This document shows, in pieces, positions 1 to 7,758 of a stretch of 47,214 nt of DNA. The stretch is from Candidatus Gastranaerophilales bacterium. GTDB lineage: Bacteria; Cyanobacteriota; Vampirovibrionia; Gastranaerophilales; Gastranaerophilaceae. A program made the translations under genes and the position numbers. The notes under the pieces are model-generated. The model made no database searches, was not told the origin of the DNA, and worked only from the letters and a program-made list of their open reading frames with translations. Numbering within the stretch: position 1 is the first letter of the stretch; each line of letters begins with the position of its first letter. Where the stretch lies: NCBI GenBank assembly GCA_944322725.1, contig CALUPU010000012.1, positions 1-47,214 of the forward strand. Reading direction: 5' to 3'.

Positions 1-77
1 GTGGCCGAGTGGCTAAAGGCGACAGACTGTAAATCTGTTCCCGCGAGGGTACGGTGGTTCGAATCCACCCCTGCCCA
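1..77 (+). tRNA. tRNA-Tyr (anticodon GTA), 5' end cut by the window
   Basis: The anticodon loop CTGTAAATC carries GTA, so the gene decodes Tyr. It has the long variable arm of a class II tRNA, a T arm at 53-69 (GGTGG, TTCGAAT, CCACC) and an acceptor 3' strand CCTGCCC at 70-76 with discriminator A at 77. The first base of the window is tRNA position 7, so six bases of the 5' acceptor strand are missing. CCA is not encoded. The gene is followed by a hairpin and T run. A large serine recombinase frame lies antisense across it, which suggests that this tRNA end is an integration site. Confidence 0.95.
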
Positions 78-1544
78 GTCTTTTTTAAAACATAATCCTT
101 TGACTAATACGTCAAAGGGTTTTTTGTAATCATAGCTTAATTTTCCATCTTTTAAAGTTAAGTTCGAAAGTACAGAATTTATAATTTTTCTTTTATATTC
201 GTCTGTTTCTCCTAAATACAACTCTGGAGCCATTTGTGCTAGTTCGAGAACTGAATTCATTTGCTGCATAGTTTTTAATTCTGCACGATCAAATGCTTCA
301 ATGTATGTGTTATATCTTTCTATTTTTATAGAAATTTTGTTATGCTGTTCATTCCAAAATTCTTCTGTAATTTTACCGTCTAATTTATCAAAATACATTT
401 TTTCAAGATAGTTTTTGCATTTATTTTTTTCTATTTGAAAATGAGAGATTCTTTCTTTTGAAAACTGTTTGTTCTTTTCGTTCGATATTCTTATTGCTTT
501 TACTATCCATTCTCTATGCTTGGGACTCACTTTAATAGCTTTTATTGCTTCATATATTTGTGCTTCAAGTTGTTCTTGTTTTGTGTATTTATTTTGTGAA
601 CATTTAACTTCTTTTTTTCCCAATGAACATTTGTAATATATATATTTTTGTTTTTTAATGTCTCCACAAACTGAACACCCACATTCTCCGCACTTAATTA
701 AGCCATTGAATAAAAATTCTTTAGAATTATACTTAGGCTTATTTGCTTTTCTGTACGCAAGTTGTACTTCTTCAAAAAGTTCATTCGAAACTATTGGTTC
801 ATGTTTGCCCTTATATAAGATTCCTCCATATACAAACATGCCTTTATATAAAGGGTTTTTTAACAAATTATCTAGATGACTTGTTCCTATTTTAGGCTTG
901 TAAGGTTTATAAAAATAACCTTGTTCATATAATTCTTTACGCACTGCTTCTAATGACATTGTACCAATTGCATATAATTCAAATGCTTTTTTGACAAATT
1001 TTGCCTCTTCTTCCTTAATAACAAGATTTTTGTTATCTCCATAAACTCTTGTATAACCATAAGGTGGCTGTGTAGGCCAGTAACCTTGTTCTGCTTTTTC
1101 TCTCAAACCTTTCTTAACTTCATTTGACAAATTTCTAGGCATCATTGCTGATATACCCGTATTTATTGTAAACATGAAAATCTCAAGTGGGTTAGATTGC
1201 TTATTTAATATCATTGAATCTTTTACAAGATGAATATTTACATTGGTAGTCTTTGCCAAATTTATAATAATTGCAAAGTCAATTTCATTTCTCATTAATC
1301 TATCATTTTTTTCAACTAATATATGTTTAATACTTTTATTTTTTTCCACAAAAGAAATCATTGATTGAAATTCTGCTCGTCCTGCATCTTTTGCCGATAT
1401 ATTTTCTGAAAAATTTTTAACAATTTGATAATTATGCTTTTTAGCATATTCTTGTAAAAATTTTTCTTGTGCCGGTATAGAAAACCCGCTTTTTGCTTGC
1501 TCTTGACTTGATACTCTTGTATAAATGACAGCTTTTTCAGGCAT
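1..1544 (-). CDS. Large serine recombinase (integrase), 3' end not closed in window
   Basis: The frame opens at an ATG with AAGGAG five bases upstream and reads 514 codons to the window edge without a stop. Residues 1-150 are a resolvase-type catalytic domain with YTRVSSQEQ, the nucleophile being Ser12. A Recombinase domain follows (about 165-275), then a zinc ribbon with Cys285, Cys288, Cys290, Cys293 and two later cysteines, and a coiled-coil region, as in phage and ICE large serine integrases. The expected C-terminus is reached near base 90, yet the frame runs on antisense through tRNA-Tyr, so the last ~30 codons are host tRNA sequence. It presumably integrates and excises the element. The true stop lies outside the window. 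Confidence 0.93.
   Translation of the reverse strand, partial: MPEKAVIYTRVSSQEQAKSGFSIPAQEKFLQEYAKKHNYQIVKNFSENISAKDAGRAEFQSMISFVEKNKSIKHILVEKNDRLMRNEIDFAIIINLAKTTNVNIHLVKDSMILNKQSNPLEIFMFTINTGISAMMPRNLSNEVKKGLREKAEQGYWPTQPPYGYTRVYGDNKNLVIKEEEAKFVKKAFELYAIGTMSLEAVRKELYEQGYFYKPYKPKIGTSHLDNLLKNPLYKGMFVYGGILYKGKHEPIVSNELFEEVQLAYRKANKPKYNSKEFLFNGLIKCGECGCSVCGDIKKQKYIYYKCSLGKKEVKCSQNKYTKQEQLEAQIYEAIKAIKVSPKHREWIVKAIRISNEKNKQFSKERISHFQIEKNKCKNYLEKMYFDKLDGKITEEFWNEQHNKISIKIERYNTYIEAFDRAELKTMQQMNSVLELAQMAPELYLGETDEYKRKIINSVLSNLTLKDGKLSYDYKKPFDVLVKGLCFKKDWAGVDSNHRTLAGTDLQSVAFSHSA
97..125 (+). terminator. Rho-independent terminator after tRNA-Tyr
   Basis: An eight-base stem CCTTTGAC/GTCAAAGG with a six-base loop is followed by G and six T. 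It fits termination of tRNA-Tyr transcription. It lies inside the antisense coding frame of the recombinase, so it either arrived with the element or serves both strands. Confidence 0.7.
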
Positions 1545-1719
1545 AATAACTCCTTTAAATTAAAACTATTTTATGATTATTTATAGAGTTAATCAATGGG
1601 TTTTAAGTAAAAAAGTATTCAAAATATATTTTGGAGGGGTTAAAAGAGCTTACAGAGGGTGCAAATAAAATGTTTGAAAATTTATAATATAATGAAATAT
1701 CATAATAAGGAATATTTGT

Positions 1720-2058
1720 ATGTTAAAAGGTCAACTAAATCAAAGAGAAAAAGAGTTCTTAGCTGCACTTGATGATGGTATTGAAAAATCTAAAGAAAGA
1801 GGATATGTACCAACACGTTTTATTGAGTTAAGAAAAAAAGTTAAAGATAGTAATGATATTCAAGATTTGGTCAAAAGACTGCTTTTTAAAGAGCACTCTG
1901 ATGGAGTTACTAAAATGTGGGAATTATCATTATTAAATGAAACAATGGAAGCAATAATTTGTGAACGTTTTCACGATTTATTTGATAAAAATATTGTTAA
2001 TTGTTGTAGAAATAAATTAATAAAATTAGGTTATAGTCCTAAAGAATTTCAAAAGTAG
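1720..2058 (+). CDS. Hypothetical 112-residue helical protein
   Basis: A small, charged, mostly helical protein without signal peptide or membrane segment. I do not recognise a family. It starts downstream of an AT-rich region with a weak AAGGAA ribosome site. Its last 20 bases overlap tail-to-tail with the Xre regulator on the other strand. Its position next to the recombinase and a regulator suggests an element-borne accessory or regulatory protein, but nothing in the sequence shows a function. Confidence 0.6.
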   Translation: MLKGQLNQREKEFLAALDDGIEKSKERGYVPTRFIELRKKVKDSNDIQDLVKRLLFKEHSDGVTKMWELSLLNETMEAIICERFHDLFDKNIVNCCRNKLIKLGYSPKEFQK

Positions 2059-2311
2059 TAATATCCTTTAATTCTAATCCTAAGTAGTGCGCAATTGTAA
2101 AAAGACAATAAATTGACGGACTCCTTTTACCTTGTTCGATAGCCCCTATATACGTACGGTCAACACCAATCTCAAAGGCTAATTTTTCCTGCGAAATACC
2201 ATTTTGTTGTCGCAGTTCTTTAACTCTTGCTCCAAGAGCCTTTAAAATTTTACGTTTCAACCTTATTTTTGTCTTCATAAGGTTTATTATCCATCTCTTA
2301 CTATTTGTCAT
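2039..2311 (-). CDS. Xre-family helix-turn-helix regulator
   Basis: A 90-residue protein with a Cro/CI-type HTH spanning about residues 24-85: LGARVKELRQQNGISQEKLA, then VDRTYIGAIEQGKRSP, the usual five-helix fold with recognition helix TYIGAIEQG. An internal Met12 could be the real start, since neither start has a strong ribosome site. It is transcribed away from the secreted repeat protein at 2472, so the 2312-2471 gap holds divergent control sequences it may bind. Likely the repressor of element genes. Confidence 0.88.
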   Translation of the reverse strand: MTNSKRWIINLMKTKIRLKRKILKALGARVKELRQQNGISQEKLAFEIGVDRTYIGAIEQGKRSPSIYCLFTIAHYLGLELKDITTFEIL

Positions 2312-2396
2312 CTACAGACAAATAGACACGTATAAAAATACACCAAAAAAGCCTATATATCATGGATTTACAGATATAATGCTAAAAAATTATTAC

Positions 2397-2443
2397 TTGT
2401 ATTTTATTTTAAAAAATGTTATACTCTTTTTCCAAAAGAGTAT
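2397..2443 (+). promoter_or_regulatory. Promoter with overlapping inverted repeat before the repeat protein gene
   Basis: A -35 like TTGTAT (2397-2402), a 17-base spacer and a -10 TATACT (2420-2425) precede the gene at 2472. A perfect inverted repeat with ten-base arms, ATACTCTTTT (2421-2430) and AAAAGAGTAT (2434-2443), and a three-base loop covers the -10 box and probable start point. It could be an operator, for example for the divergent Xre protein, or a 5' hairpin in the transcript. Confidence 0.5.
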
Positions 2444-2471
2444 TTAAAAATATTGTCATTTAGGAGAAAGT

Positions 2472-2714
2472 ATGCAAAAGTTATTTCTTGTAATTTTAAC
2501 AATATCGATTTTTGCAAATATAACTTTTGCAGAAACTATATATAAATATGACAAATACGGCAAAAAAATCGGAAGTTACAAAACAAACCAAAGTAATGGA
2601 ACAACAACAATTTATGATAAGTACGGTAAAAAGACCGGTTCGCTAAAGACAAATTCTTCTGGTTTGACAATACAATATGATAAATATGGTAAAAAAGTTG
2701 GAAGCTATAAGTAG
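2472..2714 (+). CDS. Small secreted protein with three YDKYGKK repeats
   Basis: Eighty residues. Residues 1-20 form a signal peptide (MQKLFLV, hydrophobic core, TFA/ET cleavage). The mature ~60 residues are three near-identical units built on YDKYGKK followed by a Gly-Ser and KTN turn (IGSYKTN, TGSLKTN, VGSYK). The ribosome site is TAGGAGAAAGT. The mature chain is strongly basic and rich in Tyr and Lys. The repeat is reminiscent of short YD-type or beta-solenoid repeats, but I do not recognise a family. It is probably exported to the periplasm or surface; its role is unknown. It lies just upstream of two zinc-ribbon membrane proteins and may be co-expressed with them. Confidence 0.75.
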   Translation: MQKLFLVILTISIFANITFAETIYKYDKYGKKIGSYKTNQSNGTTTIYDKYGKKTGSLKTNSSGLTIQYDKYGKKVGSYK

Positions 2715-2788
2715 AAGGACTGTCAAAAAAATTATAATCTATCTAATGTATGCAAAATGTTCACTGTAAAAATTATTTGGAGTAAATA

Positions 2789-3631
2789 ATGGAAATAGAA
2801 GTATTTATTTTTTTCGTAATTCTTATAATATGTGTTATAATAGCTATTTACCATTTTCTTTTTAAGGAAATAGATAAAGTTGATACACCAATAAATCCAA
2901 TACCTAAAATAAAAAAATCTCCAGATATACAAGAAGATAAAATAGAACATTCTATTGAATATTCTGTTACCGATGATAAAGAGACTAGTGAAGAATCTAT
3001 AGCTAAGTCAGACAACCTTGCTATAGTCGATATATTTTGCCCAAATTGCGGTACCAAATTATATTCTGATTCTTTATTTTGTACCAATTGTGGAACTCCG
3101 GTTAAAGAAGAATTCTCCACAATCTGCCCAAAATGCAAGAAAGAAAATGATAAGGGAAGTAAATTTTGCAAATATTGTGGTGAATCTTTGTCTATAAAAA
3201 CACAACAATTAAACAAAAAATCATATGAACATAATAATATTTATTCAGCTGAACAGTCAACAAATACCGTCCCAACAAAGAAATGCCCTTACTGTTTAAA
3301 AGAATTGCCCATAAATGCTAAAAAATGCACCAGTTGTGGCGAATGGGTAGAAAATAGACCTCAATATGGCTGCTACAGCATTCTGTCAATAATAGTTTTC
3401 TTAATTACTTTATTCATTTCATATAATTTCAACAATGATTGGTTTGCCTCATTTTTGATAGCAATATTTGGAGCTATTGGTTTGTGGATATATTTTCTAC
3501 CGTCGTGGATTGCTGAAATAAAGCAAAATCCATACTCTACAGCAATTTTTGTGATTAATTTACTTTTTGGCTGGAGTATAATAGGTTGGTTTATTGCCTT
3601 AGTATGGTCTTTTTCAAGTGGGAGGCGATAA
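2789..3631 (+). CDS. Membrane protein with three zinc ribbons and a C-terminal Imm (superinfection immunity)-like domain
   Basis: A 280-residue protein. A membrane segment at residues 4-25 is followed by a polar linker, three CxxC..CxxC zinc ribbons (Cys84/87/98/101, Cys113/116/127/130, Cys166/169/180/183) and three hydrophobic segments from about 197 to 276. The C-terminal part, with YFLPSWIAEI, FVINLLFGWS and IIGWFIALVWSF, closely follows the pattern I know for the superinfection immunity (Imm, PF14373) family, related to phage T4 Imm, which blocks DNA entry. This assignment is from memory of the motif. The next gene follows after two bases, so the two are an operon. The likely role is exclusion of incoming phage. 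Confidence 0.75.
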   Translation: MEIEVFIFFVILIICVIIAIYHFLFKEIDKVDTPINPIPKIKKSPDIQEDKIEHSIEYSVTDDKETSEESIAKSDNLAIVDIFCPNCGTKLYSDSLFCTNCGTPVKEEFSTICPKCKKENDKGSKFCKYCGESLSIKTQQLNKKSYEHNNIYSAEQSTNTVPTKKCPYCLKELPINAKKCTSCGEWVENRPQYGCYSILSIIVFLITLFISYNFNNDWFASFLIAIFGAIGLWIYFLPSWIAEIKQNPYSTAIFVINLLFGWSIIGWFIALVWSFSSGRR

Positions 3632-3633
3632 TT

Positions 3634-5340
3634 ATGATTTGCAAGAACTGTGGAAACGAAGTAAATAAAGAACAAAAATATTGTTCTAAGTGCGGAGAAA
3701 AGATATGTTTTGACAAATTTGTCATTTCTCAAAAAGCAATTATATTCATTTGTTCTATAGCTGCCATTGCATTCTTGCTTGTATCCCCAAAACTCTATAC
3801 AACCGCTAGTGAATATAAATATTATCTCGATAATGTCAAAAACAAAGATATTACTTTAATATATGATTTTTCTGATTATGAAAATTCTATTGATTATTTT
3901 AAAAAGTTAGCTAAATATACAAAATTAGCTTTAAAATATGGAAATTTGACCAAAGAAGACAAATTAAAGATATTTAAAAATTATAGAGAATACATAAATA
4001 CAATTGCTCAAAATTCGGATAGTTTTTACGTTTATCAGGGAGAAACAATAGAACAAGGTGATGAACAGAGAGAAAACTATTGTAAGCAAATTATCGATTC
4101 TGATATAAATTATCAAGATTTTAAATGTTGTTTGGCTGGTGATGGTGCTTACAATCAATTATTAAATTTCAGAAAAGAATTTGAAAAAACAGGTCTTTAT
4201 CCATCAACATATTTTGGAATTAATTTTTTCTTTGTCGAAGATTCTGAATTTCTTTACAACACTTTTTCAAAATATTTACCGGAAGATTGGCAAGAATTTT
4301 TAAAAATTCGTTCACAAGAAAAACTACCTTATATGGGAGATGGCAGTTCGGTTTTAAAACCTTCTGTTTTAGGAGATAGAATTGCACGATGGGAGGGATT
4401 TATAAAAAAATATCCTTATTGGGACAACTCAAAAGAAGTCCATTTGTTGCTGCATGATTATAGCGAGGAATATGTTTGGGGTAAATATCATAAATTGTAT
4501 ATATCAGATACACAATATAGATTAGACAAAAAGTGGGTAGATGAGTACAATCGTTATATTTTCAAATATCCAGATTCCAAATTTGTTCCTTTTCTACAAA
4601 AAATTATTTCGAACCCTGATAAATTCGCAAATAGTTTATATAAAATTGATTGGTATCCATACTTGAAAGCTTATTATGAACAGTTTCCAGAAGAAGAACC
4701 ATATTTTGAAATGCCAGTACAACAAAAAACACAAAAAGAAGATACCGATATAGACGAACAGAACAATAGTTATATTTACTCTATATCAACCAAAATCTGG
4801 AAAATTAAACAAGCTAATCAAATAATAAATCAAGATGAAATTGAACTAAAAGAAAATCCCCCCGAAGGCAGTATGGGCTATACAACGTTTTCTATCATTA
4901 GAAAAGATAATCAATCACAAGAAATTTTTTCACCTTCTGATGTTCCAATAGTATTTATTAAAAATAATAATTTATACTATTTAGGTATAACTGAAAATAA
5001 ATTTTATAGCGTTAATTTTGAAAATAATAATTTTCAATCAAAAGAGCTTTCAATAAATGAAGTTAAACAATTATTCCCTGACTATGAAATCATCACATGT
5101 GCAGATAGAAAGAATGATATAATAAACTTTAATCACAGTTCTAAAAATAAGTATATGCTTTTATCTTGTAGCTATAATACAAAGTATATGTTTTCTAGTG
5201 ATGACCCAACATTTTCTAAGGAAAAATTTAATAATACTTTTAGTATAAAAAATAAAAATGCTTGGGTTTTATTTGCACCATTTGGTTCTGAACAAGATTG
5301 CGATGAATATGAAAAATGTTTATATATTCATATTAATTAA
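3634..5340 (+). CDS. Zinc-ribbon, single-pass membrane protein of unknown function
   Basis: A 568-residue protein starting at the ATG two bases after the Imm-like gene, with GGAGG eight bases upstream. An upstream in-frame ATG at 3586 overlaps the previous gene and has no comparable ribosome site. Residues 3-21 form a zinc ribbon (CKNCG, CSKCG), residues 34-55 a membrane segment, and the remaining ~510 residues a soluble Tyr/Asp/Lys-rich domain I do not recognise. The ribbon-membrane-large-domain layout and tight coupling suggest that it works with the Imm-like protein at the inner membrane. The side on which the large domain lies cannot be decided from the sequence. Confidence 0.8.
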   Translation: MICKNCGNEVNKEQKYCSKCGEKICFDKFVISQKAIIFICSIAAIAFLLVSPKLYTTASEYKYYLDNVKNKDITLIYDFSDYENSIDYFKKLAKYTKLALKYGNLTKEDKLKIFKNYREYINTIAQNSDSFYVYQGETIEQGDEQRENYCKQIIDSDINYQDFKCCLAGDGAYNQLLNFRKEFEKTGLYPSTYFGINFFFVEDSEFLYNTFSKYLPEDWQEFLKIRSQEKLPYMGDGSSVLKPSVLGDRIARWEGFIKKYPYWDNSKEVHLLLHDYSEEYVWGKYHKLYISDTQYRLDKKWVDEYNRYIFKYPDSKFVPFLQKIISNPDKFANSLYKIDWYPYLKAYYEQFPEEEPYFEMPVQQKTQKEDTDIDEQNNSYIYSISTKIWKIKQANQIINQDEIELKENPPEGSMGYTTFSIIRKDNQSQEIFSPSDVPIVFIKNNNLYYLGITENKFYSVNFENNNFQSKELSINEVKQLFPDYEIITCADRKNDIINFNHSSKNKYMLLSCSYNTKYMFSSDDPTFSKEKFNNTFSIKNKNAWVLFAPFGSEQDCDEYEKCLYIHIN

Positions 5341-5575
5341 AAAGCATTTGAAAATATTTGTTTAATTCCTTGATATCGCAGTTTTCGGGTATATTAATAT
5401 CTTTCCACTGATACAAAGCCTGTTGTGCTTCCTTTTTATTACGTTTTGCATACAAATGTTTTTTATCCTGTAATTGCAACTTTCTTTGTTTTAGCCTATC
5501 CATCTCTTTGTTATGACGGGCTTTTTCGTTTTGAATTTGTTGTTCTACATTGTTTATTTCTTGCTGTATATCCAT
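5333..5575 (-). CDS. Small coiled-coil protein
   Basis: Eighty residues. Residues 1-50 are an uninterrupted, highly charged helix rich in Gln, Lys and Glu (heptad-like IQQEINNVEQQIQNEKA), followed by a short acidic tail. The ribosome site AAAGGAG is strong. It converges on and overlaps the last eight bases of the gene ending at 5340. No family is recognised. It may pair with the adjacent membrane-anchored protein at 5613-6164, which is transcribed in the same direction just upstream. Confidence 0.6.
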   Translation of the reverse strand: MDIQQEINNVEQQIQNEKARHNKEMDRLKQRKLQLQDKKHLYAKRNKKEAQQALYQWKDINIPENCDIKELNKYFQMLFN

Positions 5576-5612
5576 TTTTGCTCCTTTTATTTAATATAAA
5601 AAGAGACTTAAC

Positions 5613-6164
5613 TTATTTAATACTTTTTAATTGTTCAAACAAAGCACAAAGTTTTTTATATGTAGGAAGTAAATTACATACTTTTGAGTTGTATAAACAA
5701 TAATTTACAGAAGCCATATCCTCTTTGTATTTTTCTGTAAACTCAACACCGGGTAAAGCATTTTCATATTTCTTTTCAATTTCTTCAGAAAATTTTATTG
5801 CCTCATTGTTAGATTTTAAGCAATCAATAAAAAATTTTGCTGTTGTATATATAGAAATTATTGTATCTCTAAGTTTGTCGTTATTAATCCTGCCTATTTT
5901 AGAACAATTACTATGATAAATATAAAAATAGTCAGTATCTAAAGGGTATTTATATAATAATGGTGCATCGTCATCTGTAATTTTCTTGCCAAATTCTTCG
6001 CAGAAAATATATTCTAAGTTTTTAATTTCAGACTTAATCGCCTTTATAGTTGCTTTTGTTTCATTCTCTTCTTTTTTTCGTGAAATATGAAGATTAACGG
6101 CATTTGTAATTAATGCACCAATCAAGCCGCTCACTAGAGCTAAAGTAATAGATTGCATGTCCAA
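5613..6164 (-). CDS. Membrane-anchored helical protein, unknown function
   Basis: About 183 residues. A single N-terminal membrane helix (ALVSGLIGALITNAVNLH) is followed by RKKEE and a charged coiled-coil stretch, then a soluble helical domain. Such N-terminal anchors are common in small mobile-element proteins, but I cannot name a family. The start may be TTG at 6164 (AGGAAG five bases upstream) or ATG at 6158. It is the first gene of a minus-strand pair with the coiled-coil protein at 5333-5575. Confidence 0.65.
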   Translation of the reverse strand: MDMQSITLALVSGLIGALITNAVNLHISRKKEENETKATIKAIKSEIKNLEYIFCEEFGKKITDDDAPLLYKYPLDTDYFYIYHSNCSKIGRINNDKLRDTIISIYTTAKFFIDCLKSNNEAIKFSEEIEKKYENALPGVEFTEKYKEDMASVNYCLYNSKVCNLLPTYKKLCALFEQLKSIK

Positions 6165-6265
6165 TTTTTCTTCCTATCTTTTTCTGCATTTTAGCATACT
6201 ACTTATCAATTAAAAACGTTCGTTAAAGATTTATATACCAATAAAACAAAAACGGTCGTAATTTG

Positions 6266-6311
6266 TTTTACGAGAGCGTAAAGTAAAAATATAGTTTATA
6301 CGTTTTTACTT
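6266..6311 (+). promoter_or_regulatory. Inverted repeats upstream of the resolvase gene, possible res site or operator
   Basis: Two nested dyads lie directly before the resolvase. TTTACG (6267-6272) pairs with CGTAAA (6277-6282) over a four-base loop. AAGTAAAAA (6281-6289) pairs perfectly with TTTTTACTT (6303-6311). Further related CGT-containing segments lie at 6213-6260. Small serine recombinases usually act at, and are repressed from, dyad subsites just upstream of their own gene, so this is a candidate res site. Confidence 0.45.
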
Positions 6312-6325
6312 GAAAGGCAGGTATT

Positions 6326-6928
6326 ATGAGCGTTTTTGGCTATATTAGAGTAAGCACAATCGAACAAGATACATCAAAAAACAGGCATGCAATCTTAGAC
6401 TTTGTAAACAACCGTAAATTAGGTAATGTCGAATTTATCGAAGAACACATCACCGGTAAACTTCATTTTAAAGACAGAAAACTAGGCAAGCTATTAAAAA
6501 AAATGCAATCAGGTGATATTTTAATTGTTCCTGAGCTTTCACGTATTGCACGTTCAGTATCACAAATTTTTGAGGTTATTGATTATACAAGCAAAAACGG
6601 CATCATTCTTTATTCTTTAAAAGAAAACTTTTCCAACAACGACAAAACAATTACATCAACAATCACCTCAACTGTTTTTGCGCTTGTTGCACAAATAGAG
6701 CGTGATTTAATAAGCATACGCACAAAAGAAGCACTTAATGCTAAAAAATTAAGCGGTGCAAAGCTCGGCAGACCTCGTGGTAAAGGTAAATCAAAACTTG
6801 ATATACACAAAGATAAAATCTTACAGTTAATAAGATTAAAAGTACCCAAAACAATCATTGCAGAACAGTTTAATACCTCTGTACCCAATTTATACAATTA
6901 TTTAAAACATATTGAGCAGGGTTCATAA
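6326..6928 (+). CDS. Small serine recombinase (resolvase/invertase family)
   Basis: A 200-residue protein of normal resolvase length. The catalytic domain covers about 1-140 with YIRVST (nucleophile Ser10), LIVPELSRIARS and the long E helix QIERDLISIRTKEAL. A basic GRPRGKGK linker leads to a C-terminal helix-turn-helix (KTIIAEQFNTSVPNLYNYL). The ribosome site is AAAGGCAGG. Its stop overlaps the start of the next gene (TAATG), so the two are translationally coupled. It may resolve dimers, invert a segment or act as a regulator of the element. It is distinct from the large integrase at the left end. Confidence 0.92.
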   Translation: MSVFGYIRVSTIEQDTSKNRHAILDFVNNRKLGNVEFIEEHITGKLHFKDRKLGKLLKKMQSGDILIVPELSRIARSVSQIFEVIDYTSKNGIILYSLKENFSNNDKTITSTITSTVFALVAQIERDLISIRTKEALNAKKLSGAKLGRPRGKGKSKLDIHKDKILQLIRLKVPKTIIAEQFNTSVPNLYNYLKHIEQGS

Positions 6929-7473
6929 TGCAAAAAAGTTTTAAAATAAGCACAACAAGTTTTGAGATAAATAAATTAATTACATCAACACAGCTTTTTT
7001 CCAAAATAAAGCTTTCTGTTTCATCTCGTTTAGTTTTACGCTGTATTGTTGATTACTGGAACTTTAAAACAGGTGTAGCTTATCCTACACAAACAACAAT
7101 TGCAAAATGCACAGGCTTAACAGATGTTGCTGTAAGTTCTGCTATAAAACAACTTTTACAACAAAACATAATTACAGTAACAAAACATCACAAGCGTAAC
7201 TATTACAGATTTACCCTAAAATTTTTTACCTGTCTAAATCTCACACCTAAAATCATTTACGGAGATACACCAAAAATTTTGAGTAATATTGCTCAACAAA
7301 ATTTGGACAATAATATATTAAAAGATAATAAAAATACTACGTTTTCTTCTCTCTCTTCATCTATTGAGGAGTTTTCGCCTGTTGAGTTTGCTAAAATTAC
7401 TATTTCTAAATTACAGGGGAATCCTCTCTTCAAGCGCAAAGTAGAAGAACTAAAAACTAAATACAATCTTTAG
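6928..7473 (+). CDS. Winged-helix protein of the replication-initiator-like HTH_36 type
   Basis: 181 residues. The region about 30-95 reads as a winged helix: SSRLVLRCIVDYW, AYPTQTTIAKCTGLTDVAVS, AIKQLLQQNIITVTKHHKR, the order seen in HTH_36 domains of plasmid and phage replication or regulatory proteins. The C-terminal half is Ser/Lys-rich and unassigned. It shares a TAATG overlap with the resolvase gene. It could initiate replication of the excised element or regulate it; the sequence alone does not decide. Confidence 0.7.
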   Translation: MQKSFKISTTSFEINKLITSTQLFSKIKLSVSSRLVLRCIVDYWNFKTGVAYPTQTTIAKCTGLTDVAVSSAIKQLLQQNIITVTKHHKRNYYRFTLKFFTCLNLTPKIIYGDTPKILSNIAQQNLDNNILKDNKNTTFSSLSSSIEEFSPVEFAKITISKLQGNPLFKRKVEELKTKYNL

Positions 7474-7727
7474 ACTATATATTATATATGTTAAAAAAAG
7501 TGTGTGCCTGTATTTTGCAGTAATAACAACAATCAACAAAATTTTATTAATAAAACATTGGTATAAGAAAATACAATATCATTAAGGATTTTTCCTCATC
7601 AAAAATATAATCTACATATTAGAAATCAATATTTTGTTAATAAGTTTTCTTCTTTTTCTTTTTTCTGATTTTTTACAAAAAACAGGTTGAATATTTTGTA
7701 AGGAGTATATTTATAAAATTAGAAATA

Positions 7728-7754
7728 ATAAAACAGAGGGCTAATTTGCCCCCT
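7728..7754 (-). terminator. Probable terminator of the DUF927-like gene
   Basis: On the minus strand the seven-base arms 7754-7748 and 7741-7735 pair (one G-T pair) over a six-base loop, followed by GTTTTATTAT. It lies just after the stop codon of the ATPase gene. The remaining gap 7474-7734 between convergent genes is very AT-rich with no frame or clear structure that I can support. Confidence 0.55.
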
Positions 7755-7758
7755 TATT

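Noticed and set aside
658-879. 73-codon plus-strand frame
   Set aside because: It is antisense to the zinc-ribbon part of the large serine recombinase, whose motifs and ribosome site are convincing.
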